A stretch of DNA of 64,000 nucleotides from Pelagicoccus sp. SDUM812002. Lineage in GTDB: Bacteria; Verrucomicrobiota; Verrucomicrobiia; Opitutales; Opitutaceae. The position numbers and the translations under genes are program-made. Under the pieces are notes generated by a model. It had not been told where the DNA came from and did no database searches. It saw only the letters and a list, made by a program, of their open reading frames with translations. This document shows positions 25,877 through 35,263 of this stretch, in pieces; the first letter of the stretch is position 1, and each line of letters starts with the position of its first letter. The DNA is taken from the NCBI RefSeq assembly GCF_031127835.1, contig NZ_JARXHX010000011.1, positions 1 through 64,000 on the forward strand, read 5' to 3'.

Positions 25877-26821
25877 ATGCTCGACCCACGCATCGCCGCT
25901 ATCCGCGAATCTCTCACCACCCATATCCATGGCAAACCGGCTGCTATCGACTCAGTCATCACATGCCTCATAGCTGGTGGACATATCCTCATTGAGGACG
26001 TTCCAGGAGTCGGGAAAACTACCCTCGCCTACGCGCTCTCCAAAGCGTTGCACAGCGACTTTAACCGCATCCAATTCACTTCGGACCTCATCCCTTCCGA
26101 CATCATCGGAGTCTCCATCTACCAAAAGCCAGAGGCCCGCTTCGTCTTCCATCCGGGGCCCATCTTTGCCAACGTCGTGCTGGCTGACGAGATCAACAGA
26201 TCCTCGCCTAAATCCCAATCTGCCCTTCTCGAAGCCATGGAGCGCGGACTCGTCACCGTCGACGGCGAATCACATCCGATCGAGCGCCCGTTCATCGTCA
26301 TCGCCACCCAAAACCCCGTCGACTTCGAGAGCACCTTCCCCCTTCCCAACGCCCAGCTCGACCGTTTCCTCATGCGCATATCCATGGGGTATCCAGATGC
26401 CAAATCGGAAAAAGAGATGCTCCGCAGTGGAGCACTGCACTATGACGATATCGACATTAAACCTGTAGTTGAAAAACAAGACATCGCCGATCTCCAAGTT
26501 CTAGCAAAAGAGATCTTCATCGAAGAAACCACCTATGACTACATCCACGACATCGTCGCCAAAACGCGTGCCCACCACGCTGTGGAAGTCGGAGTCAGCC
26601 CGCGTGGTGCCCTCGCCTTTAAGACAGCCATCCAATCGGCCGCCCTCGTTGACGGACGCGACTTCGTCACCCCCGCAGACATTCGCCGTCTCGCCAAGCC
26701 CTGCCTCGCTCATCGGCTCCGCCTGCATGAGAGGCACGGTTTCGACCTCGACTGGAACGCCGCTGCCGAGCTTATCGAAGAAGTCCTAAGCGAATTACCA
26801 CAACCTCACCAAAAAGATTAG
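25877..26821 (+). CDS. MoxR-family AAA+ ATPase
   Basis: A chaperone-like ATPase that acts with DUF58 and membrane proteins. Walker A is VPGVGKTT near residue 45, Walker B is VVLADEINRSSPKSQSALLEAM, and sensor 1 follows in VIATQNPVDFESTFPLPNAQLDRFLMR. The MoxR C-terminal lid (RVGVSPRGALAF-like; here VGVSPRGALAFKTAIQSAAL) is complete. It starts a three-gene unit with DUF58 and transglutaminase genes. Confidence 0.95.
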   Translation: MLDPRIAAIRESLTTHIHGKPAAIDSVITCLIAGGHILIEDVPGVGKTTLAYALSKALHSDFNRIQFTSDLIPSDIIGVSIYQKPEARFVFHPGPIFANVVLADEINRSSPKSQSALLEAMERGLVTVDGESHPIERPFIVIATQNPVDFESTFPLPNAQLDRFLMRISMGYPDAKSEKEMLRSGALHYDDIDIKPVVEKQDIADLQVLAKEIFIEETTYDYIHDIVAKTRAHHAVEVGVSPRGALAFKTAIQSAALVDGRDFVTPADIRRLAKPCLAHRLRLHERHGFDLDWNAAAELIEEVLSELPQPHQKD

Positions 26822-26831
26822 TGGAAAAACA

Positions 26832-27944
26832 GTGAGGACGAGCGCACCGCGTTTGTATTCTCCAAATCTCGAAATGCCACCGAGCGAAAAGCCACCCAAC
26901 ATAAGTATCACTCCCCAAGAATCAGGGCGAGTCGTGCTACGGCTAGGCATCGTCGCCTTCGTTATCTACCTGCTTTTCCAGATCGACTTTCTCGCCATCA
27001 CAGCTTGCTCCCTGCTTGGCGTTTATTGGTCATCCTCCCTGCTCGCCCGCTCTTCGTTGTCCGGATTAAGAATCAACATATCCACCAAACAACTACGCAC
27101 TAGATGTAACGAACCAATAGACGCCCGTCTGAGGCTTAAAAACGAAAATAAAATACTCCCTATATATTACCCCACTGTATCACTTCGGGAAAAAGAGACC
27201 CGCCGCACTCAGGCCTTTCAGTTCCGAGGCATCGTCCTCCCTCGGCAAGAGGTTACGCTGAGTGTCGATCCGAGCTTAAACCTTCGCGGTCTCCGTTACC
27301 TCGAGGCGACTTCGCCACGCTCCCACTTCCCTTTCGCCCTCCACCTCGCCAGATCAAACGCACGATCCAAATCTGCGGAGATAATCGTCTGGCCCCGCTC
27401 CGAACCTCTCGACGTCGACTCTCTCCTCAACGATCCTCCACGATACCGCTTTGAAACCTCGGGCGAACTGACCTTCCATTCAAAAACAATTGAGGCCTCA
27501 CGCATCCGCGACTACCAAGCAGGCGACCCAAAACCCAGCATCAACTGGAAGCTCTCCGCCAAACGAGACAAACTCACTATCATCGAACCCCGCGATGAGC
27601 GCCAAGAACGCTACGAGCTTCACCTCGAGCTCTCCAAGGAACTCTGGCCAACTGAACTCGCTTTCGAACGTATGCTCAGGCAAGTTACGGCTCTCGTATC
27701 GGAACTTTCGCGACGAAAGCTAACCCAAGGCATCACCCTAGACCACGTTCACTACCCGCTCACCAACAATCGAGAACTCATCCGATTCTACGACTCCCTT
27801 GCCACCGCAAGACCTGGCTCCCAAGCAGTAGACGTACCTGCCCCGCCTCGACGCTTCCACCTTTGGATTCTTCCTGCTCCAAATTCCGGGATCCTGCTCG
27901 CCCCACAAACAGCTCCTAAATTCGAAAGGAAGGCCATCAGGTGA
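26832..27944 (+). CDS. DUF58 domain protein
   Basis: Two N-terminal membrane helices around residues 35-75 anchor a cytosolic von Willebrand A-like DUF58 domain. The defining motif is IRDYQAGDPKPSINWKLSAKRDKLTI, with RDERQER after it. DUF58 proteins pair with MoxR ATPases and often a transglutaminase, as here. The start is GTG, ten bases after the MoxR stop; an ATG at residue 15 (26874) is also possible. The stop overlaps the next start by four bases (GTGA). Confidence 0.9.
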   Translation: MRTSAPRLYSPNLEMPPSEKPPNISITPQESGRVVLRLGIVAFVIYLLFQIDFLAITACSLLGVYWSSSLLARSSLSGLRINISTKQLRTRCNEPIDARLRLKNENKILPIYYPTVSLREKETRRTQAFQFRGIVLPRQEVTLSVDPSLNLRGLRYLEATSPRSHFPFALHLARSNARSKSAEIIVWPRSEPLDVDSLLNDPPRYRFETSGELTFHSKTIEASRIRDYQAGDPKPSINWKLSAKRDKLTIIEPRDERQERYELHLELSKELWPTELAFERMLRQVTALVSELSRRKLTQGITLDHVHYPLTNNRELIRFYDSLATARPGSQAVDVPAPPRRFHLWILPAPNSGILLAPQTAPKFERKAIR

Positions 27945-30900
27945 CAGTTCGTTTAAGCAAAGCGCTCGGCCGCCCCCGCATCACCCTTAGCTACTGGCTC
28001 GCTCTGAGTTCGGCCTTAATCTCATTTGCGATCGTTTCAGACCAGCTCCTTTTCGCGCTCATCATTGGCACCTCAGCGATTGGACTAAAGTGCATATCAC
28101 CCTCAGCTCCCAAATCGTTGCGCTACAGCGCGCAGCTCGCCTTTACGCTGACAACTTACCTGTACGCTCTTCTTCCTCTTTGGCCGAATTCGTATTCTGA
28201 TTACTTCTACAGCCCCATCTTTTCAGTCGTTGCCGTCGCCCTCATCGCTGCCCTCAATCGCCATAGCTACGGCGGAAGTCGCGGGGTCACCAGTATCGCT
28301 GCCATAGCCTTCCTACTCCTCATCCGAAACATTGTTCTCTACTTCGAATTCAAGGCCCCAATCGACGAGCTTTCCCTCGGTCTCGCCTTCGTTGGCCTCA
28401 TGGAAATTGCCCTTTCACCTCGCTTCACTAAAAGCCAAGACAACCCACATCCCGAGCTCGTTTTCGGGCTGATCGTCGCCCTTGTCGCGAGCTTCAACTT
28501 CACCTCCCTCCCGCTCGGCCTAGTCCTCGCCTCGTTACCTGTCATCTCCTTTTTGGTCCGCAATCACGAGCTCGCAAAAATTGCCAACGAACACACTCAG
28601 GCCGCCACCTTGATATCGCCCAGCCCTCGCCGGATCGGAAAAAGCAAGACAACTGCCGTCCTCGCAATCGTTCCTTTGGTCGCCGCGAGCCTCCTCTATT
28701 TAACTGCCCTACAAATTCCCTTCTGGGGGAACCTCCTGCCGCACGACGCCCCCTACCTAGCCAAGTCGATCGCCCAAAAAGCAGCCACTATATCCGAGGC
28801 GGCCGACCTTGAAGACGAAGCCATTTCCGAAGTGACCAGCAAGGTAGTCGACCCGGAATTCATCCGAGATAAAGCAACCCAGTTAACCCAAAGCTGGAAG
28901 AGAGAGAAACAGGAACCAGCGGCTGTCGAATCAGCTCGAGAACCTAGCCTTTCTTCGAACTCGCAGAGGAGGGCCAACCCAAATCCAAACACTCGGCCCT
29001 ACGACTCCAACAACTTTGAATACCGACTCGGTCCCTTCGCTCGCGATAGAGCAAGCGCTCCACCTGCGGACACCTTCAATCGCAACGATAGCGATGGAGT
29101 CGGCTCCGAGTTGCCGCAGATTTCCGAGTCGCGATGGAACAATGAAGCCCGCCAGACAACCGATCTAAGCAACCCGCCGACACCCAAAGGCTTGACGCAA
29201 GGAATCCCCGACGGGATCGATACCGACTTCAGCAGCTTTTCGGACAGCCCCCAATCCGATTTCGCAGCCACCCCATCCGCGACTTCCCACGGTGCAGGAT
29301 CCATCGACGACCCAGAGGACTCATTCGTACCCGAGCAGAACTCGCCGACCCCTGACTTCGACAACTTCCTCGACGCTTTCGAACAACCAGAGAGAGCGAT
29401 CTCCCAAGCTCTCAATCTGGAAGGAAGCGATGTTTCCGCGCTCTTGAGCGAGGAGGCGCTGGCCATAGTCAAACTCGACTCAAACCGCTCCGCCCCACGT
29501 CGCCTCTACCTCCGTAGCAACGTGTTGGATACGGTAGATAGGTACGGAATGGGAGGCACCCGGGGCACAGAAGGACGCGTAGAGCTACCCGTTGCAGACG
29601 ACAAGATTCTCACCCTACGTACGTTCCGTCAGAGCAAGAGTGAAGGAAGAGACATCACCATCACGTCAAACCAAAGCCGCAGTCCAACCTTACCTCTCCC
29701 TGAGTCCTTTAGTCGGATCCAGATCTTCAATACAGAAACCCTAAAAGTCTACCCAGAGGAAAGAGTCGCTCACACCCCACGATCCTTGGAACCGATCACC
29801 TACCGACTCTACGAAGCTGATTTGGAGATCACAGATCGCGAACGAAAAGGCAACGCCCCTAGCGACGACTATCGCGACCGCATGCTCGAGGTCCCTTTGA
29901 ACCGACAAGACCGAAACTACCTTGAAAAGCTCGCCAAACGCGTCGGTGGCAGTCGCTCTCCTACTCGACAGTTCGCGTATCGCTTCGCCAACTACTTCGC
30001 AAATAGGCATCCCTATTCCTACTTTGTCACCATCCCCCCTGGTTCCGGACACTCCGTCGTACGTTGGCTTGAAAACGAAAGCCCCGGACTTTGCTCGAAC
30101 TACGCAGCAGCATTCACCCTTCTCGCTCGAAGCCGCGGCATACCCGCCCGCGTGGTGGGAGGGTTTGCCTCAAACGAATTCGACAATAAAGAAGGGCGTT
30201 TTATCATGCGGCAGCGCAATGCGCACGCTTGGGTCGAATACATGGACGAATCCAATAACTGGGTACGCTTCGATCCAACCCCGGGAATCAGCGAAGCAGA
30301 AATTCTGCGAGCAGAGCAATATGTTACATCAGGAAATTCTCGAAGTCTACAGCGGCTCATAGCGAGCGAGGCAACAGCCACTCAAGAAGACCCAGCTTTA
30401 GCAAAGGAAGCCCAGACTTCCGACGCGAGAGACAGGGATCAGATTGTAGACTCAATACCAACCGAAGCTGAGTCGGTCCTTACAGAAAAACTCTCCGAAT
30501 CTTCGCCAACAAGCGAGCGTGCGGAAACATACCCGCAAAATTCGGTCAGTCCCTCAACCACCCCCAAGCCACAGAAAAACGCCGTTTCTACGAGCACCGC
30601 GTCAGGAGAGCCGCAACAAATTCCATCTACCGAGAAAAGTGCTGAACCCGTCCCGCTCGAACCTCTCGAGACCGCGAAGCCCGCACAAGCGAACCCAGCA
30701 GTACCTTCTGAGACGAACCGGCAAAACCCGCCTTGGCTCGTCCTGTTGGCCATCCTAGCAATATTAATCCCTGGCATCGCCTATCTCATGCGCTTCAAAA
30801 AGACCAACCCAGAGAGCCCTGAACTCCAACTCCGTCAACAAGCGGGCAGGCTCCTTGCCGAGCTCGATAAGCTTCTGCAACAACACGAACTCACCCAAGA

Positions 30901-31024
30901 TCCCATCTGGATCGAAACCCGCCAAACGCTCACCGAGCAACGCTACGGACGAGAAACCAATCCCATCCTGGTGCAAGACTTGGCAATCAAAGTCGGCCTT
31001 CTCTCCAAACGAAAGAAGAGCTAG
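27941..31024 (+). CDS. TgpA-like membrane transglutaminase
   Basis: A 1027-residue integral membrane protein. About seven membrane helices (residues ~10-260) are followed by a long low-complexity, Ser/Pro/Asp-rich periplasmic region (~300-500). The transglutaminase-like core lies at ~650-790, with Cys718 (GLCSNYAAAF), His762 (NAHAWVEY) and Asp778 (FDPTPG) forming the catalytic triad. A second low-complexity Ser/Glu/Pro segment precedes a final membrane helix (LVLLAILAILIPGIAYL) and a short cytosolic tail. The family, TgpA in Pseudomonas, acts in the periplasm on unknown substrates. Coupled to the DUF58 gene. Confidence 0.92.
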   Translation: MTVRLSKALGRPRITLSYWLALSSALISFAIVSDQLLFALIIGTSAIGLKCISPSAPKSLRYSAQLAFTLTTYLYALLPLWPNSYSDYFYSPIFSVVAVALIAALNRHSYGGSRGVTSIAAIAFLLLIRNIVLYFEFKAPIDELSLGLAFVGLMEIALSPRFTKSQDNPHPELVFGLIVALVASFNFTSLPLGLVLASLPVISFLVRNHELAKIANEHTQAATLISPSPRRIGKSKTTAVLAIVPLVAASLLYLTALQIPFWGNLLPHDAPYLAKSIAQKAATISEAADLEDEAISEVTSKVVDPEFIRDKATQLTQSWKREKQEPAAVESAREPSLSSNSQRRANPNPNTRPYDSNNFEYRLGPFARDRASAPPADTFNRNDSDGVGSELPQISESRWNNEARQTTDLSNPPTPKGLTQGIPDGIDTDFSSFSDSPQSDFAATPSATSHGAGSIDDPEDSFVPEQNSPTPDFDNFLDAFEQPERAISQALNLEGSDVSALLSEEALAIVKLDSNRSAPRRLYLRSNVLDTVDRYGMGGTRGTEGRVELPVADDKILTLRTFRQSKSEGRDITITSNQSRSPTLPLPESFSRIQIFNTETLKVYPEERVAHTPRSLEPITYRLYEADLEITDRERKGNAPSDDYRDRMLEVPLNRQDRNYLEKLAKRVGGSRSPTRQFAYRFANYFANRHPYSYFVTIPPGSGHSVVRWLENESPGLCSNYAAAFTLLARSRGIPARVVGGFASNEFDNKEGRFIMRQRNAHAWVEYMDESNNWVRFDPTPGISEAEILRAEQYVTSGNSRSLQRLIASEATATQEDPALAKEAQTSDARDRDQIVDSIPTEAESVLTEKLSESSPTSERAETYPQNSVSPSTTPKPQKNAVSTSTASGEPQQIPSTEKSAEPVPLEPLETAKPAQANPAVPSETNRQNPPWLVLLAILAILIPGIAYLMRFKKTNPESPELQLRQQAGRLLAELDKLLQQHELTQDPIWIETRQTLTEQRYGRETNPILVQDLAIKVGLLSKRKKS

Positions 31025-31065
31025 CGGCGAACCTCGCCTTGCCGCTCATTCCCTTGGCCATAGGG

Positions 31066-31090
31066 GAACTTTTCGACCTCTTAAAAGTTC
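31066..31090. terminator. Hairpin after transglutaminase gene
   Basis: GAACTTTT (31066-31073) pairs perfectly with AAAAGTTC (31083-31090). It lies 42 bases beyond the stop. An additional GGCGA-ACC-TCGCC stem precedes it. T-run is weak. Confidence 0.45.
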
Positions 31091-31246
31091 TCATAAAACG
31101 GGTGAATAAAGCCTTCGGAGGCATCGTCTATTCTTTGTCGACCCGTCTGTCGGCAAAAGCTCTCGCCACCCCAACCCGATAGGACAGCCGACGCTTCATC
31201 TAAGCCAGTAAAGTTAGAGCAAGACCTCATAACGGAATTCAAGCCC

Positions 31247-33571
31247 ATGCAAAAACAAGCTCTCAAAAGCACTCTCTGCAGCCCCAAAGCATTCGTAGTC
31301 TGCGCCTTAGCAATGTTGCTCCTGCCTCTTCCACACAGTTCTCTAGAAGCTGGAGGCGCCTCTAGAACCACCCAAGGCAAGTCCGACACATCGCAACGTC
31401 CCCCAGCCAGCAACGCCCACCGCCGTCCGCAACCCAAGCCCACGCCCCCACCACCCGCTCCCAGCAACGATAGCCGCAACACGAACCGTAGCAGCCCCAG
31501 CTCGAGCAACAACAATAGCGGAGCCGCCAATTCCCATCGCCGCCCCCCCCCGCCCCCACCTGTTCGCGCGGCGCCACCGCCTTCCCGCACTCAAACGACC
31601 CAGCGCCCCGCGCCACAGAGAACGCCACCCACAGTGCGACCCACTCCTCCCGTTCGGACTACACCTCAAGTGCGCACCACCCCTCAGGTCCGCGTGACAC
31701 CACCGGTCCGCACGAGTCCCCAGCAAAACCGCGTCTCCACTGCGGCTAATAACAACCGCACCCCTCAAAACCGAGCCAATGTAAGCCGACGTCCCCAAGA
31801 ACGTCCGAACCCAACCGCCACGATTTCACGCCAGCCCCAACGAAGCACTCCTCGACCCAGGACTACCGTCACTCGCTCCACGACACAAACTCGCATCGGG
31901 CCCCAACGTCCCGAAACCAATTCCACGCAAGTCCGGCGCAACACCATCTCGACGGTCACGCGGTCGAACCGCGTCCAACAAGACCGCTCCGCGACGAACA
32001 CCACCCGCAGCGATATAGCAACCACGAACCGTACCCAAAGAACGACTACTAGCATTAGCACGCCAGCACTCACTCGCCCCCGCAGAGAACAACCCAACCG
32101 CGAAAGCTCCGAGTCGAGTAACCGCCCGAGCCGTCGACATACGGTCGAAACAAGCTACGAGCAAAACCGTGACGTTGCCCAAACCATCTATGTCGAAAGA
32201 CGACGCAGTACCGAAGCCGCCGCCAATCGCAGACGAGAGCAAGAGCGCCAACGGGTGGTCCGCAACCTCGAAAACAGAGGCGGCGAGCACGAGAAGGTCC
32301 ATCCTAAGATGGCCATTCGCCAAGAACTCGATGATCACGAAGACCACGGTCGCCGAGGTGATCATGGAAGCCACGCCCACCACGACCAACGTCCGCACAA
32401 CGATCGCCATGGCAACCACACCACCCGTCATCACCGCATTGATCGCCACCGCCACGTACACAGCAAAAGCTGCGGACACCATTTCTACGAAAACCGCTGG
32501 CACGACTTTCCTAGCCATCACCGCCACTACGATGGATGCGGGCACCACCGCCATTCCGGCGCCTGGATCTCCTTCACCATAGGCCATGTACATGGCATCG
32601 GTTGCGGACATTTCTTCGACAGCGGCGTTTGGCTCTCTCACTCCGGAAGCCGCCACCGTCACCATCACGGCTGCGGTCACTACTACTACGACGGATTCTG
32701 GCATAATACATCCTGCTACCACATCCACGGGCCCGGTTGCGGACACCATTACTACGATGGTCGCTGGAACGACTTCCCTCGCGCCCACGTACACTCAGAA
32801 TACTGCGAGCACATGTACGACGGAAGCCGTTGGCTCATCGTAAATTCAGACACGCATGTTCACACCGACACCTGCGGGCACTACCGCTTCTCAGGTCGTT
32901 GGCATGCGTATCCACGCAGCTACTACACTATAAATCGATCGGATAGCCTCTTCTTCTTCGTCGACCTCGGCGACTACCAAAATCGCAACGTCCCAGACTG
33001 GGCTTACATGGAGTACCTCGACAATGCCAGCCCCACTGACATTTTCCAGTCGAACAGACCACTCGCCAAAGCCTATGCAGCTTTCGCTAAAGGCAGCTAC
33101 TACGACTCCCTCGTGCAGTTCAAGAGAGCAAGCCAGATGGAGCCCCAAAATGCTCTCATACACCTCGCCAGCGCCCAAGCCCAAATCGCCGTCAAAGACT
33201 ACCGCTCCGCATTCGACGATATCGTCCGAGGCATGGACCTCTTCCCTGAGTGGGCCGACGCCTACGTTAACCTGAGCGAGATCTACTCCCGGACGGAAGA
33301 CCTTAAACAACACACAACGCAATTGAAGCAATGGGTCGAGCGCTACCCGCGCGACTACAAGGCCCACTTCGTATTGGGATACTTCTACTACTTCCACCAA
33401 GAATACGACGCAGCCAAAACCGAGCTTCTATACGCTCTCTCCTGGGACGACGATCTGAAACCCGCGCAGCTTCTCATGGACAAAATCCTAGAGTTCGAAG
33501 CCGAGTCCGAAGTGCTCACAATCGAAGAAGAAGCCTCACCTGAAGAGGAATCCATTACCACTACCGAGTGA
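31247..33571 (+). CDS. Exported protein with seven His/Cys repeats and TPRs
   Basis: Not a known family. Four parts are visible. Residues 1-36 form a signal peptide (VVCALAMLLLPLPHSSLEAG). Residues ~40-350 are low complexity, rich in Pro, Arg, Thr, Asn and Gln. Residues ~350-400 are very rich in His, Asp and Arg. Residues ~400-555 hold seven tandem ~22-residue repeats of HxHxxxCGHxxxxGxW type, the Cys conserved in every copy and the Gly-His pair in six (CEH in the sixth). Residues ~580-760 contain TPR-like helices (LAKAYAAFAKGSYYDSLVQF, ALIHLASAQAQIAVKDYRSAF). The repeats should bind soft metals such as copper, zinc or nickel; this is inference. It follows the transglutaminase unit after 222 bases. 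Confidence 0.8.
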   Translation: MQKQALKSTLCSPKAFVVCALAMLLLPLPHSSLEAGGASRTTQGKSDTSQRPPASNAHRRPQPKPTPPPPAPSNDSRNTNRSSPSSSNNNSGAANSHRRPPPPPPVRAAPPPSRTQTTQRPAPQRTPPTVRPTPPVRTTPQVRTTPQVRVTPPVRTSPQQNRVSTAANNNRTPQNRANVSRRPQERPNPTATISRQPQRSTPRPRTTVTRSTTQTRIGPQRPETNSTQVRRNTISTVTRSNRVQQDRSATNTTRSDIATTNRTQRTTTSISTPALTRPRREQPNRESSESSNRPSRRHTVETSYEQNRDVAQTIYVERRRSTEAAANRRREQERQRVVRNLENRGGEHEKVHPKMAIRQELDDHEDHGRRGDHGSHAHHDQRPHNDRHGNHTTRHHRIDRHRHVHSKSCGHHFYENRWHDFPSHHRHYDGCGHHRHSGAWISFTIGHVHGIGCGHFFDSGVWLSHSGSRHRHHHGCGHYYYDGFWHNTSCYHIHGPGCGHHYYDGRWNDFPRAHVHSEYCEHMYDGSRWLIVNSDTHVHTDTCGHYRFSGRWHAYPRSYYTINRSDSLFFFVDLGDYQNRNVPDWAYMEYLDNASPTDIFQSNRPLAKAYAAFAKGSYYDSLVQFKRASQMEPQNALIHLASAQAQIAVKDYRSAFDDIVRGMDLFPEWADAYVNLSEIYSRTEDLKQHTTQLKQWVERYPRDYKAHFVLGYFYYFHQEYDAAKTELLYALSWDDDLKPAQLLMDKILEFEAESEVLTIEEEASPEEESITTTE

Positions 33572-33573
33572 GA

Positions 33574-34659
33574 TCACTCTTCTTTCACCTGACCCCCCAT
33601 CGCCTCGCGATGGGCGTCAATTCGTAGGATCTCTGTCTCCAAAAATCGTATACGCTTCTCCGCAATTGCTTTCTCATCCTCCGCTAAGCTGCCCAAGCCC
33701 TTCTCAGTCTCGATCTTTTCTTTTACGAACTGCTCTCTCTGAAAAACGAGTCGTTCCACCGTTTCGGCTTCTTCAGCTTTGTCGAAAATACGCTCTTCCG
33801 GGACATCGTCCTTCGCTTTGGTAATCACGGGCGAGGGATTAGATTGCGGCACGATCTGCTGACCGTCTTTTAGAGGACGCTGCATCATAGCGGTAGGCGA
33901 GAGGATTTCTATTCCCGCATTGTGTAGCGTATTCAAAACTTGGACGTGCAGCTGCGAACGCCGGCTCACCAACTGTTTCACCTCCGTCAACAAGCCAGCA
34001 ACTCGGTATGAGACCGAAAAGTCTCCCAGCTCCATTACGCGAACGAAAGGATCCTCCAAACCGGAATTTCGAGCCGCCTCCAATAGCAACGGCTCCACCT
34101 TTGCTTGGTGCACGTCATAGCCGAGCGAAACGCTCGCCGAGATAATCGTGCCCGAATTCCGAACCACGGTCACCGGATTGGTGACAAGGTAAAGGTTTGG
34201 CAACGTCGTCAGATCGCGATCCTCTGTCTGGATCTCAGTATGAAAGAGTCCGCGAGCCGATACGCGACCAAATGTGTTCCCCACTCGCACAAAGTCTCCC
34301 GAGTGGAACGAGGCGATAGAACGGATCATAAACCCTCCCATCGCATTCGCCACGAAGGTCGTGGAAGACAGTGCGATTATCCCGGTCATCACCAAACCGA
34401 ACAACCCCAAGAGCTGATCCTTTGTTCCATTCTCCAATGGCAAGGCGATGATTAGTGCCACCAGCGCGAACGCCGACAATACCAGCATCACGATCGGCCG
34501 CGAAAAATTGTTCTGCTTGCCGAACTTCACCTCGCGCCTCGAGAAATACAATCGCGCCCCCAATAGCACGACAGCGACCACGCTGAGGGTCAAAATCAAG
34601 GGGATGTAACTGGGAAAGGATTCAACAAGGTCGACTGCGTCGGGCATCCGAACACTCAA
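33574..34659 (-). CDS. MscS-like channel with C-terminal coiled coil
   Basis: Three membrane helices (LILTLSVVAVVLLGARLYF, PIVMLVLSAFALVALIIAL, LGLFGLVMTGIIALSSTTFVANAMGGFMI) lead into an MscS beta domain (GDFVRVGNTFGRV, TTLPNLYLVTNPVTVV). The C-terminal third is charged and coiled-coil-like (EEAETVERLVFQREQFVKEKIETEKG), which differs from the short MscS tail. It is probably a mechanosensitive or osmosensitive channel of the wider MscS family. It follows the lipocalin gene after 47 bases and could be co-transcribed. Start may be at 34647. Confidence 0.85.
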   Translation of the reverse strand: MSVRMPDAVDLVESFPSYIPLILTLSVVAVVLLGARLYFSRREVKFGKQNNFSRPIVMLVLSAFALVALIIALPLENGTKDQLLGLFGLVMTGIIALSSTTFVANAMGGFMIRSIASFHSGDFVRVGNTFGRVSARGLFHTEIQTEDRDLTTLPNLYLVTNPVTVVRNSGTIISASVSLGYDVHQAKVEPLLLEAARNSGLEDPFVRVMELGDFSVSYRVAGLLTEVKQLVSRRSQLHVQVLNTLHNAGIEILSPTAMMQRPLKDGQQIVPQSNPSPVITKAKDDVPEERIFDKAEEAETVERLVFQREQFVKEKIETEKGLGSLAEDEKAIAEKRIRFLETEILRIDAHREAMGGQVKEE

Positions 34660-34706
34660 ATCCCCCTAACCCATAGCGCCAATCCTAATCCCTACGGATA
34701 GCTCCG

Positions 34707-35252
34707 CTAGTCGCCGTTGTGCTGCACTCGAGTTACCTTATCCATTTCGTAATCCCGCTGAGCTAATTCCAGAAGCAAGCGCTCGTAATCGCGATCGCCC
34801 AGTTTCGCCGAACGTGTCATGATCCACGCCAAATCTTTATCTGGGTGTCCGATCACCGTTTCTCTGTAATTAGGCGATACGTAGAGGATGTAGTATGGAG
34901 AGGTGAAGATCCCGAAGAAACGCATCCGCCATTCTGCGTTAGATTCAGTATCGTGCACCCAACCGCGGGGCTTCAAGGTCTTCCATTTGCCGTCAAAGCC
35001 ACCTTTCTGAAAACGGTAAGTCGTTTGGATCTTTCCGTCCTCCTCCAACTCGTAAGTTTCGGTCGCGTTGTAAGCGTTCTTGTCCATCGGAGTCGGCGTG
35101 TAGCCGTGTACGTACCAAGTGCCCATGAAACGTTCGACGTTCACGAACTCCGCCAACGTTTGGTTCGGCTCCTTGTCATCGTCACCGGTACAAGCGACCA
35201 ACAGTGCTCCTACGGCAGCGACCGCTGCTATTATTAGTATCCATTTCATCAT
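34707..35252 (-). CDS. blc: Outer-membrane lipocalin Blc-like
   Basis: A lipobox (ALLVACTG) marks a lipoprotein. The lipocalin fold follows, with the family GTWY motif (MGTWYVHGYTPTP), YNATETYELEEDGKIQTTYRFQKGG, and SPNYRETVIGHPDKDLAWIMTRS near the end. Bacterial Blc binds fatty acids or lysophospholipids and is induced by envelope stress. It is the last gene of a four-gene unit, 11 bases after the SDR gene. Confidence 0.9.
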   Translation of the reverse strand: MMKWILIIAAVAAVGALLVACTGDDDKEPNQTLAEFVNVERFMGTWYVHGYTPTPMDKNAYNATETYELEEDGKIQTTYRFQKGGFDGKWKTLKPRGWVHDTESNAEWRMRFFGIFTSPYYILYVSPNYRETVIGHPDKDLAWIMTRSAKLGDRDYERLLLELAQRDYEMDKVTRVQHNGD

Positions 35253-35263
35253 TCTGAGTTGTC

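Noticed and set aside
31826-32794. 322-codon minus-strand frame over the His/Cys repeat protein
   Set aside because: It is a by-product of the repeated plus-strand codons. It is Val/Ala/Met-rich with no start context and no domain.
32447-32915. CRISPR-like or DNA-level repeat array
   Set aside because: The repetition is in the protein; DNA units vary in length and sequence and lack constant repeats with unique spacers.
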